From a bacterium (lineage in GTDB: Bacteria > Methylomirabilota > Methylomirabilia > Methylomirabilales > 2-02-FULL-66-22): a DNA stretch of 64,000 bases. Under the pieces are notes generated by a model. That model had not been told where the DNA came from. It saw nothing but the letters and a program-made list of their open reading frames with translations, and ran no database searches. Position numbers and translations under genes: made by a program. The stretch lies in assembly GCA_029580855.1 (NCBI GenBank), contig JAKPQH010000180.1:1-64000 (forward strand), given 5' to 3'. Shown in pieces: positions 44,122 to 51,499 of the stretch (position 1 is its first letter; each line of letters opens with the position of its first letter).

Positions 44122-44631
44122 TCACCGGCGTGGCCCCCCCGCCGGCCCGCCCTCGCCACGTTTTGGGTAGAGCACGGCATTCACCCGCTCGCCTTCGCAG
44201 CCCTCGACCTGGCTTCGGTCGTCGCGCAAAAACAGCGTGATCTTGCAGCCGCTTACTACGTCGTTATTCTGCCACACCTTGGGATGGCCGATGAGCACCG
44301 CGCGCGATTCTGTGGGGTAGTACTCGGCCCGTTCCGCCACACCACGACGCTCCCCATAGGAGAGCCGCACGTTCCCGACCGCAATGGCCCGCTCCAGATC
44401 CTCCATCCGCTCGTCAAAAAAAAACTCGATCTGATCCGCCAGGATGCTGATACCACGGCCGCGGTCGTTGGCCGCCACGTTCCCCCGGTAGACCGCCACG
44501 CGCCCTTTGCGGTTCACCTCCAGCGCGTCGGCCGAGATCGTGATGGGCGACCTGTTCTCCGCCGGCTCCGCTGCCCCCAAAACGCTCAGGGACACTCCGC
44601 ACGCCACAAAAAACCAGAGAACCCGCTTCAT
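44122..44631 (-). CDS. lptA: LPS transport periplasmic protein LptA
   Basis: 169 residues: signal peptide (MKRVLWFFVACGVSLSVLGA), then OstA-type beta-jellyroll (ITISADALEVNRKGRVAVYR, EYYPTESRAVLIGHPKVWQ). It forms the periplasmic bridge for LPS. Its ATG overlaps the lptC stop (ATGA). The C-terminal 20 residues are Gly/Pro/Arg-rich. Confidence 0.9.
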   Translation of the reverse strand: MKRVLWFFVACGVSLSVLGAAEPAENRSPITISADALEVNRKGRVAVYRGNVAANDRGRGISILADQIEFFFDERMEDLERAIAVGNVRLSYGERRGVAERAEYYPTESRAVLIGHPKVWQNNDVVSGCKITLFLRDDRSQVEGCEGERVNAVLYPKRGEGGPAGGPRR

Positions 44632-45218
44632 CGAGGGCGACTCCTTCCCGCCGGGGCCGGCGCCGGCTGGAGCTGCGAGGTGATGTTCTGAAAAATGCGA
44701 ACCCGCTCCAAGTCGGTCTCCGCCTCCATGCCTCGTCCTCGAGTAACCAGGTTCCCGCGGGTGATCGTCACGGTCTGATCCGTCTCCAGCCGACGGGAGG
44801 CGGCGATCCAGCGGAGTTGTTCCGTCTTGAGTTCCATGCCCTGCTCCGAGCGCGCCATCACGCTCCCTTCGAGCCGGACGTCTTTGGTCGTGAGATCCAG
44901 GGTGGCGCGATCCGCGACGCAAGTCACTTGCCCTTGGCCGGAATAGAAGGCGATCTGAATGGGTCGCGCGACCCGGGTGAGGACGGTGAATCCCTGCCGC
45001 TCGTTCACTTCCACCTGATCCGCCCGGACCTCCCACAGCTTCGACCCATCCCGAGTCTCGATCATGTGGACTTGCTCGAGCGAAACGTTGGGCGATACGG
45101 CCGCATCACGGTTGAGTTCCCCGGACCGGGCGATGGAGGCGACGGCGAACATCAGCAGCCCGCCTGCCAGAATCGCCGCCGATCGCGGGGCGCCATGCCT
45201 CGGGAATCCTGACGCCAT
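44628..45218 (-). CDS. lptC: LPS export protein LptC
   Basis: 196 residues: one N-terminal helix (SAAILAGGLLMFAVASIA), then the LptC/OstA fold (MIETRDGSKLWEVRADQVEV). It connects LptB2FG to LptA. The ATG at 45218 is preferred over one nine codons upstream because it lies after a putative promoter and ribosome site. Confidence 0.88.
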   Translation of the reverse strand: MASGFPRHGAPRSAAILAGGLLMFAVASIARSGELNRDAAVSPNVSLEQVHMIETRDGSKLWEVRADQVEVNERQGFTVLTRVARPIQIAFYSGQGQVTCVADRATLDLTTKDVRLEGSVMARSEQGMELKTEQLRWIAASRRLETDQTVTITRGNLVTRGRGMEAETDLERVRIFQNITSQLQPAPAPAGRSRPR

Positions 45219-45227
45219 TTCCCCGTT

Positions 45228-45257
45228 CCTATAACACACTGGCACGCAAAATGTAAA
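45228..45257 (-). promoter_or_regulatory. Sigma-70 promoter candidate before lptC
   Basis: Minus strand: TTTACA (45252-45257), 18-nt spacer, TATAGG (45228-45233), with 5 of 6 and 4 of 6 matches. Transcription would start only a few bases before the lptC ATG, so the leader would be very short. Confidence 0.4.
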
Positions 45258-45284
45258 GCCGTCCCCCGCTCGCCGGGCGTGAAA

Positions 45285-46751
45285 TCAGGAACACTCGCCG
45301 ATCGAATCGATGACCGCCTCTCTCCACTCTTCGAAGTCGACCAGATTGTCCGAACCGCCTCGGCGGCGCACACTGCCAGGCGGGCGGAACCCGGCGAGGG
45401 GGGTCGGGACGCCGCGACCGAGCGACATCGGATTCACGTAGACCCGGCGCGCGCGCAGGGTTGCGACCGCCCGAAAACCGCGCGCCATATCGCGGGAATA
45501 CACCGCGGCGGTGGCGTCGCGACGGAGAGCGTTGGCCTGCTGGACCGCCTCCTCCTGACTCGCCACGGGTATCAGGGCCAACATCGGGCCGAGGATCTCT
45601 TCCTGAAGCAGCCGCATTTTCAGATTGGCATCGCCGAAAACCGTTGGCGCGTAAAAGCATCCGCGCTTGCACTCCCCCTCCCTCACCGGTTCCCCGCCGC
45701 AAATCAGCTTGGCCCCGTCCCGCAGACCGATCCGGGTATGGCCATGCACCCGTTTCATCTGGGTCTCATTGATGATAGGGCCGATGTCCGTCGCCTCCGA
45801 CATCCCGTCGCCGAGCCGCAGGGCCTGCGTGCGCTCCGCCAACCGTTCGGTGAGGTCTTTCGCGATCTTCCGCTGCACGAAGACCCGCGCGGCGCCGCGC
45901 CAGCGCTGGCCCGCCATCGCAAAGCCCGTGCCCACGACGCTCTCCGCAGCCAAGTCCAGATCCGCATCCTCGAGGACGATGGCAACGATGCGCTGTCCGA
46001 GGTCCAGACAGAGACGTTTCTCTTCGGCCGCACACGCAATCCCAACCTCGCGGCCAACCTCCGGAGACCCCGCGAACGAGACCAGGGCGACATCCGGATG
46101 CCGGACGAGAGGAGCACCGGCCTCTTCGCCGTGCCCATGCACAAGGGAGATACTCGCGGGTGGCAACCCGCACTCCAAGAAGATCTCCACCAGCCGCGCA
46201 GCCGCGAGTGGCGCATCCTCGGGAGGCTTTAGGACCACCGTGTTGCCGGCCGCCAGGGCGGCCGCCGATGCCCAAAGGCACCCTGCCAGGGGAAATGCCC
46301 AATGCGCGATCACACCGACCACCCCCAAGGGCGCCCGAGACGCCAAGGTGACCAGTCCCGCACGATCCCGTGGGGAAGCTTCGGCCGCAAGCCGGGCCCC
46401 GTCGCCTGCGATGGCACGGAGCGCGGCCACTCCCTCAAGAACTTCTGCGTTGGCCTCTGCGAGCAGCTTGCCCGTCTCCCGCACCACGACGGCACTCAGA
46501 TCGTCTCGCCGTTCCTCGATGATCTGCGCCGCGGCGTACAGGATCTCGCCCCGCCGAATCGAGGGGCACCGCGACCACCCCGGGAAACCCGTCCGTGCCG
46601 CCTCCATGGCGCGATCGACGTCGCGGTGATCGGAACGGGGGAAGCTCCCGAGCAGGTCGGTCTTGTTGGCGGGGTTTATGTCGTCGAACGTGGCGCCGTT
46701 GGCCGAATCCACCCAGCTACCGTCGACGAAGTTCTTGAAGCGATCCCCCAT
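45285..46751 (-). CDS. Aldehyde dehydrogenase-like protein, catalytic residues replaced (pseudoenzyme)
   Basis: 488 residues, full ALDH length and fold. Family landmarks remain: VVLKPPEDAP (cofactor Lys175), EEILGPML and a normal N-terminus (FVDGSWVDSANGATFDDINP). All three catalytic residues differ: the WNFP Asn is Ala152 (WAFP), the ELGGK Glu is Asp250 in LDLGQR, and the GQxC nucleophile is Trp284 in AGQRWRGAAR. NAD binding is also altered (GSPEVG rather than GST-x2-G). It should not oxidise aldehydes. It lies 66 bp upstream of lptC, downstream of an AT-rich spacer. The frame is intact, so it is selected for something other than the normal reaction. Confidence 0.85.
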   Translation of the reverse strand: MGDRFKNFVDGSWVDSANGATFDDINPANKTDLLGSFPRSDHRDVDRAMEAARTGFPGWSRCPSIRRGEILYAAAQIIEERRDDLSAVVVRETGKLLAEANAEVLEGVAALRAIAGDGARLAAEASPRDRAGLVTLASRAPLGVVGVIAHWAFPLAGCLWASAAALAAGNTVVLKPPEDAPLAAARLVEIFLECGLPPASISLVHGHGEEAGAPLVRHPDVALVSFAGSPEVGREVGIACAAEEKRLCLDLGQRIVAIVLEDADLDLAAESVVGTGFAMAGQRWRGAARVFVQRKIAKDLTERLAERTQALRLGDGMSEATDIGPIINETQMKRVHGHTRIGLRDGAKLICGGEPVREGECKRGCFYAPTVFGDANLKMRLLQEEILGPMLALIPVASQEEAVQQANALRRDATAAVYSRDMARGFRAVATLRARRVYVNPMSLGRGVPTPLAGFRPPGSVRRRGGSDNLVDFEEWREAVIDSIGECS

Positions 46752-47059
46752 ACTCCGCCCCTGACACTGATCGAACTCGAGCTGCGGGGAGAAAGGACGC
46801 CCACGGGTCGGCCCATGGGCAATGCGGATTGCGAAGCGGAACCCGCGACCCTGAATAAAGCTGAGGGGACACTACCACATGCAGAGAGCAACGAGCAAGT
46901 CGCAACGTATGGGTCTTATCGCCGCCCGACTCTTCGAGAAAAAAGATAAAAGTGTTTCATGACGTACTATGTATAATTATTTAAAATTATTGTTATTATT
47001 TGAAAATCAACTCTTCCACTTGACGAAACCAACAACCATAAAATAAAGTATATGAGTGC
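46752..47059. other. Intergenic region with an AT-rich island
   Basis: No gene supported. The part nearest the ALDH-like gene has ordinary GC. From about 46925 to 47055 the sequence becomes strongly AT-rich (long runs of A/T such as ATAATTATTTAAAATTATTG), unlike anything else in the window. It could hold promoters or nucleoid-protein sites, or be the scar of an insertion; no inverted termini or integrase were seen. Confidence 0.6.
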
Positions 47060-47083
47060 CGCTGGGGGGTGCCGCCCCCAGCG
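47060..47083 (-). terminator. Hairpin terminator after the tiny basic-peptide genes
   Basis: A 9-bp perfect stem (CGCTGGGGG / CCCCCAGCG, 47060-47068 and 47075-47083) with a 6-nt loop. On the minus strand it is followed by CACTCATATACTTTATTTT, a moderately U-rich tail. It lies 20 bp after the stop of the 18-aa peptide gene. Confidence 0.6.
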
Positions 47084-47102
47084 TAACGACTTGTCGTAGA
47101 AT

Positions 47103-47159
47103 CTACCTCTTTTTTTTCGGAGCAGCCTTCTTGGCGGCTGGCTTTTTCTTCGTCGCCAC
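47103..47159 (-). CDS. Tiny Lys/Ala-rich basic peptide, 18 aa
   Basis: Encodes MATKKKPAAKKAAPKKKR (GTG start). It was too short for normal gene finding. The preceding GGGAGGTGATC is almost fully complementary to the 16S rRNA 3' end, 4 nt before the start. Composition resembles the tails of histone H1-like bacterial proteins. It is a near-copy of the 16-aa gene 55 bp upstream, and both end in KKKR-TAG. Function unknown; nucleic-acid or ribosome binding is a guess from charge. Confidence 0.65.
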   Translation of the reverse strand: MATKKKPAAKKAAPKKKR

Positions 47160-47213
47160 TAAGATCACCTCCCTCCAGACAAAATTCTCCAATCAACGGC
47201 CCATGATTCGATC

Positions 47214-47264
47214 CTACCTCTTTTTCTTGGCGGGCTTCTTCGCGGCGGCTTTCTTCGTCGCCAT
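47214..47264 (-). CDS. Tiny Lys/Ala-rich basic peptide, 16 aa
   Basis: Encodes MATKKAAAKKPAKKKR from an ATG preceded 7 nt upstream by AAAGGAGGTGA, a perfect Shine-Dalgarno. It starts 42 bp after the stop of the HEPN-like gene on the same strand, so it is probably the third gene of that operon. Paired with the similar 18-aa gene, the arrangement suggests a duplication of a peptide cassette. Confidence 0.65.
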   Translation of the reverse strand: MATKKAAAKKPAKKKR

Positions 47265-47305
47265 GCAACCTCACCTCCTTTCTTTTTGGCCTCCCCACGA
47301 CGACA

Positions 47306-47755
47306 CTAGAGCAGAGTCATCTGGGGATTTCTGGTCCGCGTCCATTCCACGGTCCGCTCGATGAACCGTTGAGCGTCCTTGATGGCGCCCTCGACCTCGT
47401 AACGCGACACCGGTTGACCAACCTCGTCGACAATGACCTGCCAGCGCCGGCGCATCCGATCGAACGCGTTCACGAGCGGGCGGGCCTCATCGCCGAGGAT
47501 CGCACCGGCCAGCGTGACCACGGTCCGCTGCTGCTCCCGGCCCCGCGGCCGCAATCCCTCGGCCGCTATCATCCCCTTTGCGGCTCGGAGCATGCCCAGA
47601 TACGCAATGGCATAAGCCCATTCCCGATCGATGCTTGCATTTGCTCGCGCCGTGGCGAGATCCTTGAGGGCCCTGGCGATGAGCGAACTGACCGTCGAGA
47701 AGTTCGGCTTGACATCTTCCACCAGTCCCTTCTCGCGCAGATCCTCATACGCCAT
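47306..47755 (-). CDS. HEPN-family protein lacking the RNase histidine
   Basis: 149 residues of a four-helix HEPN type (DREWAYAIAYLGMLRAAKGM, RPRGREQ, FDRMRRRWQ). Active HEPN RNases need an R-x4-6-H motif; relatives as I recall carry RMRRKRH at this place, but here it reads RMRRRWQ and the whole protein has no histidine. It overlaps the wHTH-nucleotidyltransferase gene by 11 bp, the usual HEPN/MNT layout, where HEPN is the toxin and MNT the antitoxin. This pair seems to have lost the toxic activity yet keeps both frames open. Confidence 0.75.
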   Translation of the reverse strand: MAYEDLREKGLVEDVKPNFSTVSSLIARALKDLATARANASIDREWAYAIAYLGMLRAAKGMIAAEGLRPRGREQQRTVVTLAGAILGDEARPLVNAFDRMRRRWQVIVDEVGQPVSRYEVEGAIKDAQRFIERTVEWTRTRNPQMTLL

Positions 47756-48314
47756 CGTCGCGTCCGATGAGCAAGACGTTCCTGCCGCCGAACACGTCGG
47801 TCAAAAACGGATCCGCCTCCGCTCGCCGCCGCTGAAACTCCGTCTCGTCGAACACCGTGTAGTTGATCTCGCGACCGAGTCTGGACTCCAACTGCGTCAC
47901 CGCCTCGTTGAGCTCCGTCAAATCCACGCGACCGACGATGAGCACCGGGACCGGACCGGACGCCTCGCCGGGCGCATGCGAGTTCCCGGAATACAGCCAG
48001 GCTTGACGCAAACCGGAAAGACCGGCCAGCGATCCCGCGATCGCCCCTTGGATGCCGACGGTCTTCGCGATGATGGACTTGATCTCTGCATAGATCGCGG
48101 ACGACTTGTTGACCGTGTAGTAGCGAAGGTTCCCGATTTTTTCGCTGGCCAGAAGACCGGCCTTGTCCAGATTGTCGAGTTCGCGCTTGATTCCGGAGAT
48201 ATCCCGACCAAGTTCCCGAGCGATCTGACGGACATAGTAACGGCCCTCGGGATTGGAGAAGAGCAGGCAGAGTATCTCGACGCGTGTCTTGGATGAGAGC
48301 AATCTTTCGAGCAT
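47745..48314 (-). CDS. Winged-helix protein with degenerate nucleotidyltransferase domain (MNT-like)
   Basis: 189 residues. Residues 1-70 are a winged helix (TRVEILCLLFSNPEGRYYV, RELDNLDKAGLLA). The second half matches the MNT domain of such fusions (LNEAVTQLESRLGREINYTV, DPFLTDVFGGRNVLLIG). The metal-binding Asp-x-Asp after the glycine motif is replaced: SGPVPVLIVG stands where active members have SDIDLLVIG. So nucleotidyl transfer is not expected, but DNA binding may be. A sigma-70 promoter lies directly upstream; the product may autoregulate. Confidence 0.78.
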   Translation of the reverse strand: MLERLLSSKTRVEILCLLFSNPEGRYYVRQIARELGRDISGIKRELDNLDKAGLLASEKIGNLRYYTVNKSSAIYAEIKSIIAKTVGIQGAIAGSLAGLSGLRQAWLYSGNSHAPGEASGPVPVLIVGRVDLTELNEAVTQLESRLGREINYTVFDETEFQRRRAEADPFLTDVFGGRNVLLIGRDDGV

Positions 48315-48336
48315 CTTCTGTCACCATTCGTTGAGA

Positions 48337-48366
48337 CATATACATCGACTGTTCTTCCTCTGTCAA
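48337..48366 (-). promoter_or_regulatory. Sigma-70 promoter of the wHTH-NTase/HEPN/peptide operon
   Basis: Minus strand: TTGACA (48361-48366), 18-nt spacer, TATATG (48337-48342). The -35 is perfect. Transcription would start near 48330, only about 16 nt before the ATG at 48314. Confidence 0.6.
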
Positions 48367-48937
48367 CACTTTTTTCTGGAAAAATTCACAATCGTTTATC
48401 TCGCAGTGAAACGCTTGCAACATGGGTGCCGCAAAGTCTCGATGGATTGGAGCAGCAGAGCGCTATGGACGGCCGAGGATTCACAGGATGGGTTATGGCG
48501 CGGTATTGAAACGAAATCCCGGTCGAGCCCCCAGTCGATTTATGCGTCTGTTGGCTCTCGTGCCGATCACTGATGAGCGTTTGTCTGATTATGACTGTCT
48601 ATTCGTACTTTCGATGTGCTATTTTCGGCAGTCGAATCCGACACGCAGGCCGAATCGAGTCGCCGGAGAGAGATCGAGAATCAACGATTGTTGTACGAAG
48701 AGCGCTCTTCCCCACCTCACAACGTTCACCGAAGGTCCAGACTGGGGTCTGTCCGGTGGATGCAGACCATGGACGCCAAACTCGGTCGCGCAGCGCTCCC
48801 GCAACCGGATCGTTTGGATCGAGCGCAACGTCGCGATCCGCAGCCGGATGCAGGCGACCGGCGGCGTGTGGATCCATCGGCCCCTCCCGCTTTGCACGGG
48901 GCTACGCCCCGCGAGCGTTTGCGATCGAACCGGACGG
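48367..48937. other. Intergenic region without recognised gene
   Basis: 570 bp between the wHTH-NTase promoter and the end of the MFS gene. Overlapping open frames have no ribosome site or family resemblance. A small hairpin (CGGGGC-TAC-GCCCCG, 48897-48911) lies about 27 bp after the MFS stop but lacks a U-tract. Confidence 0.5.
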
Positions 48938-50098
48938 TCAATCGTTCCGGGCAGACTGCAGTGCGTGCCGCGGCGAAGACATCGTCAACGCCAGAAGCCC
49001 CGCGACCCCAGGCAGCGCCAGAAGCGTCCATACGCTGACGCGCAACCCAAGCGCGTCGGCGAGAAACCCTGAAAGAGCCACCCCCAGGCCCCCCGCACCA
49101 AACGCCAATCCCAGGGTCAGTCCGGACGCCAATCCCAGCCGTCGCGGGAGAAGCTCTTGCGCGAACACCACCGTGACCGAAAACGACGCCAGCAGCGCGG
49201 CGCCGGCCACGCCCAGGAAGACCCGCTGCATCGGCCCGACCGTGACGAGACCCAGCGCCATGAGCGCCGGGAACATCAGGAGCGACGCCGCGATGACGAG
49301 TTGCCGGCCGACCCGGTCCGAGAGATGTCCGCCCAGCAGACCGCCGACGGCTCCGAAAAATAAAAACGCGAACAGCGACCAGCCCGCCGACTGGAGCGAA
49401 ACACCCTGCTCGTGCAAGAACAACGGTATAAAGGTAATGAGCCCGGAGTACCCCCAGGACCGCAGCATGATGACCGCGCACAGGGTCGTCAGCGCCCGCC
49501 AGGGGATCGACGGCAGCCGGGAAGGCCCGTCCGCGGGGCGGGCCAGCGGTCGCCCCACGAAGGCGCCGCGCCACGCGTACACGGCGGCGGCCATGAGTAA
49601 CCCCGGGGCCATGACGACCAGCGTGCCCGATAACCCGAACCGGGCCACCAACCACGCGGCCACCACCGGCCCGATGGCAAACCCCACGTTTCCACCCGCC
49701 GAGAAGAACGACATCGCGAGGCCACGCTGATGTCCCGAAGCGAGCGTCACGGCTATGGAGGCGATCGGGTGGAACGCGGCGGTCCCCACCCCCGTGAGGA
49801 AAATGACCAAAAGCAGCATGACATAGTTCGGCACCACCCCCACGCATCCCATGAGGACCCCCGTCCAGGCGATGCCGACCCACATGAACCACCGCGTCGG
49901 CCACCGATCCGACACCCAGCCGAAGGCTGGCTGCATCATGGACGAGGAGATGTTGGAGAGCGCCGCGGCCGCGCCGACCTGCGCGTAGCTGAGATCGAAC
50001 CGCTCCACGAGGAGCGGAAGGATCACCGGCAGAATATTGAGCGCAGCGTCAACCGTCGTGTGACTGACGACGGCCAGTGCGATGGGAAATTTACGCAC
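48938..50098 (-). CDS. Major facilitator transporter, fosmidomycin-resistance (Fsr) type
   Basis: 386 residues, about 12 membrane helices. MFS motifs are visible: GWVSDRWPTRWFMWVG between helices 2 and 3 and GGHLSDRVGRQLV in the second half. The N-terminal HTTVDAALNILPVILPLL and GVGTAAFHPIASIAVTLASG resemble Fsr-like exporters. Substrate not predictable. GTG start at 50098, 3 bp after the DUF554 gene stop. Confidence 0.87.
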   Translation of the reverse strand: MRKFPIALAVVSHTTVDAALNILPVILPLLVERFDLSYAQVGAAAALSNISSSMMQPAFGWVSDRWPTRWFMWVGIAWTGVLMGCVGVVPNYVMLLLVIFLTGVGTAAFHPIASIAVTLASGHQRGLAMSFFSAGGNVGFAIGPVVAAWLVARFGLSGTLVVMAPGLLMAAAVYAWRGAFVGRPLARPADGPSRLPSIPWRALTTLCAVIMLRSWGYSGLITFIPLFLHEQGVSLQSAGWSLFAFLFFGAVGGLLGGHLSDRVGRQLVIAASLLMFPALMALGLVTVGPMQRVFLGVAGAALLASFSVTVVFAQELLPRRLGLASGLTLGLAFGAGGLGVALSGFLADALGLRVSVWTLLALPGVAGLLALTMSSPRHALQSARND

Positions 50099-50101
50099 CC
50101 G

Positions 50102-50791
50102 TCACCATCCGAAAAGCGGGCGGAGCGTCGTGAGAAAAACCGCGACGAGCAGCGCCGGGAGAAGGTTTGCCACACGGAGTCGCTTGATGTCCAGCAAGAG
50201 AAATCCCATGGCCAGAATCAGCAGGCCCCCTGTGGCGGTGAGTTCGCTCAGCACGTCGGGTCGCAAGAGCACGGCCAGCCTGACTCCCAACAGGGTCAGG
50301 GTCCCCTGGACGACGACCACGGTCACGGCCGCGCAACTCACCCCCGCCCCCAGAGCGGAGGCAAACGCCACCGACGCCGCCCCGTCCAGGAGCGACTTTG
50401 TGTAGAGGAGATCCGCCCGGCCTCCCAGCCCCTCCTGAATCGAGCCCACGATGGTCATGGGGCCCACGCAGAAGACCAGACTCGCCGTGACATAACCGGT
50501 CCCGAAGGTTCCCGAACCGGAACGCAGCCACGATTTTAGTCGAGCACCCACCCGTTCCAGCGCCCCCTCGATGTCCAGCCACTCCCCGGCCAGCCCGCCG
50601 ATGACCAAGCTGGCGATGACCACGAGGACGTTCTCGGCTTTCAGCGCCATCTGCGCGCCGATGAGCAGCGTGGCCAGCCCCAAGCTCGACGTGACGACGC
50701 GCTGGAACCGTTCCGGCAGGCGACCCCCGGCCGCCAAACCGATACCGCTGCCGATGAGGATTGCCGCGGCATTCACCAGCGTTCCGCGCAC
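50102..50791 (-). CDS. DUF554 family membrane protein
   Basis: 229 residues, about seven hydrophobic segments. The N-terminus (RGTLVNAAAILIGSGIGLAAG) and VFCVGPMTIVGSIQEGL are diagnostic of DUF554 (YdfK type). Function is unknown; it is presumed to be a transporter or channel. It sits between the ferredoxin terminator and the MFS gene, with which it is probably co-transcribed. Confidence 0.88.
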   Translation of the reverse strand: MRGTLVNAAAILIGSGIGLAAGGRLPERFQRVVTSSLGLATLLIGAQMALKAENVLVVIASLVIGGLAGEWLDIEGALERVGARLKSWLRSGSGTFGTGYVTASLVFCVGPMTIVGSIQEGLGGRADLLYTKSLLDGAASVAFASALGAGVSCAAVTVVVVQGTLTLLGVRLAVLLRPDVLSELTATGGLLILAMGFLLLDIKRLRVANLLPALLVAVFLTTLRPLFGW

Positions 50792-50824
50792 TTCTGCCTC
50801 TCTCCGGGGGTGCGGCCCCGCGGC

Positions 50825-50870
50825 GCGAAAAACAACGGGGCCAAGAATGCCCGAGCATCCCTGGCCCCGT
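50825..50870 (-). terminator. Rho-independent terminator after the ferredoxin gene
   Basis: A 9-bp stem (ACGGGGCCA / TGGCCCCGT, 50835-50843 and 50862-50870) with an 18-nt loop, followed on the minus strand by TGTTTTTCGC. It lies 24 bp after the ferredoxin stop. Confidence 0.8.
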
Positions 50871-50894
50871 CAAGCCCAAAACCGGAAACCCGAT

Positions 50895-51161
50895 CTAGCT
50901 GAGCACCGGCTCCTTGTCGGGATGGATCTTTTTGAACTTGGCGAGAAGCGCGTCCTTGTCCTCGGTTCGCGCCGGGTCCGGTATGATGCTATCCGTCGGA
51001 CAGACGCTGGTACACTGCGGCTCCGCAAAAAAGCCCACGCACTCCGTGCACAGATCGGGGTTGATCCTGTAATGATCCTCGCCCTCGCTGATGGCCGTGT
51101 TGGGGCACTCGGCTTCGCAGGCACCGCAGCTGCTGCACTCGTCATTGATCATCAACGCCAT
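50895..51161 (-). CDS. 2[4Fe-4S] ferredoxin, YfhL/Chromatium type
   Basis: 88 residues. Cluster motifs: CSSCGACEAECP and a second CTEC-x8-C-x3-CP (CTECVGFFAEPQCTSVCP), the spaced pattern of the low-potential Allochromatium-type ferredoxins. It is a cytoplasmic electron carrier, a possible partner of the hydrogenase-like complex or radical SAM enzymes. GAGGAGAGG precedes the ATG at 51161; the upstream in-frame extension is not needed. Confidence 0.93.
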   Translation of the reverse strand: MALMINDECSSCGACEAECPNTAISEGEDHYRINPDLCTECVGFFAEPQCTSVCPTDSIIPDPARTEDKDALLAKFKKIHPDKEPVLS

Positions 51162-51217
51162 GGGTCCTCTCCTCGTGCTTCGCGCGGCGCACCGCGCGGG
51201 GTTATTGGAAACCACGA

Positions 51218-51235
51218 ACCACCGTGGTGACTATA
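51218..51235 (-). promoter_or_regulatory. Possible -10 box and palindromic operator of the ferredoxin gene
   Basis: Minus-strand TATAGT (51230-51235) matches the -10 at 5 of 6. It abuts a perfect palindrome ACCAC-C-GTGGT (51218-51228) positioned at the likely start site. A convincing -35 was not found. The remainder, 51236-51499, holds no gene that I can support. Confidence 0.35.
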
Positions 51236-51499
51236 GGCAAGTAGCTGCCGTGGGAAAAGCGAAAAACGCAACAATCGTCTGGAAGGGTGCAAAGGCCTGT
51301 TCTTTCGGACAATCTGGGGCGGACGGAGCGGAGCCGAAGCGCACTACCCGGTCACGCCCGCGGCGGCACCGGCGGCGGTTCCGCGCTGGTCCGCCGCCGG
51401 GACAGGACCAGGGGCCTTCTCTTCCCCCCGGCCGGCGCGCGCGGGGTCCGGCGATCCGCCCTGCTGCCGGCCACCGCCTCGACACCCCGGCCGGCGAAG

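Noticed and set aside
46996..47298. 100-codon minus-strand frame over the tiny peptide genes
   Set aside because: It lies in a different frame, has no ribosome site and reads through the terminator hairpin; the two short frames have near-perfect sites.
48367..48937. Degraded gene or RNA gene in the 570-bp spacer
   Set aside because: No conserved protein segment or tRNA-like fold could be seen.
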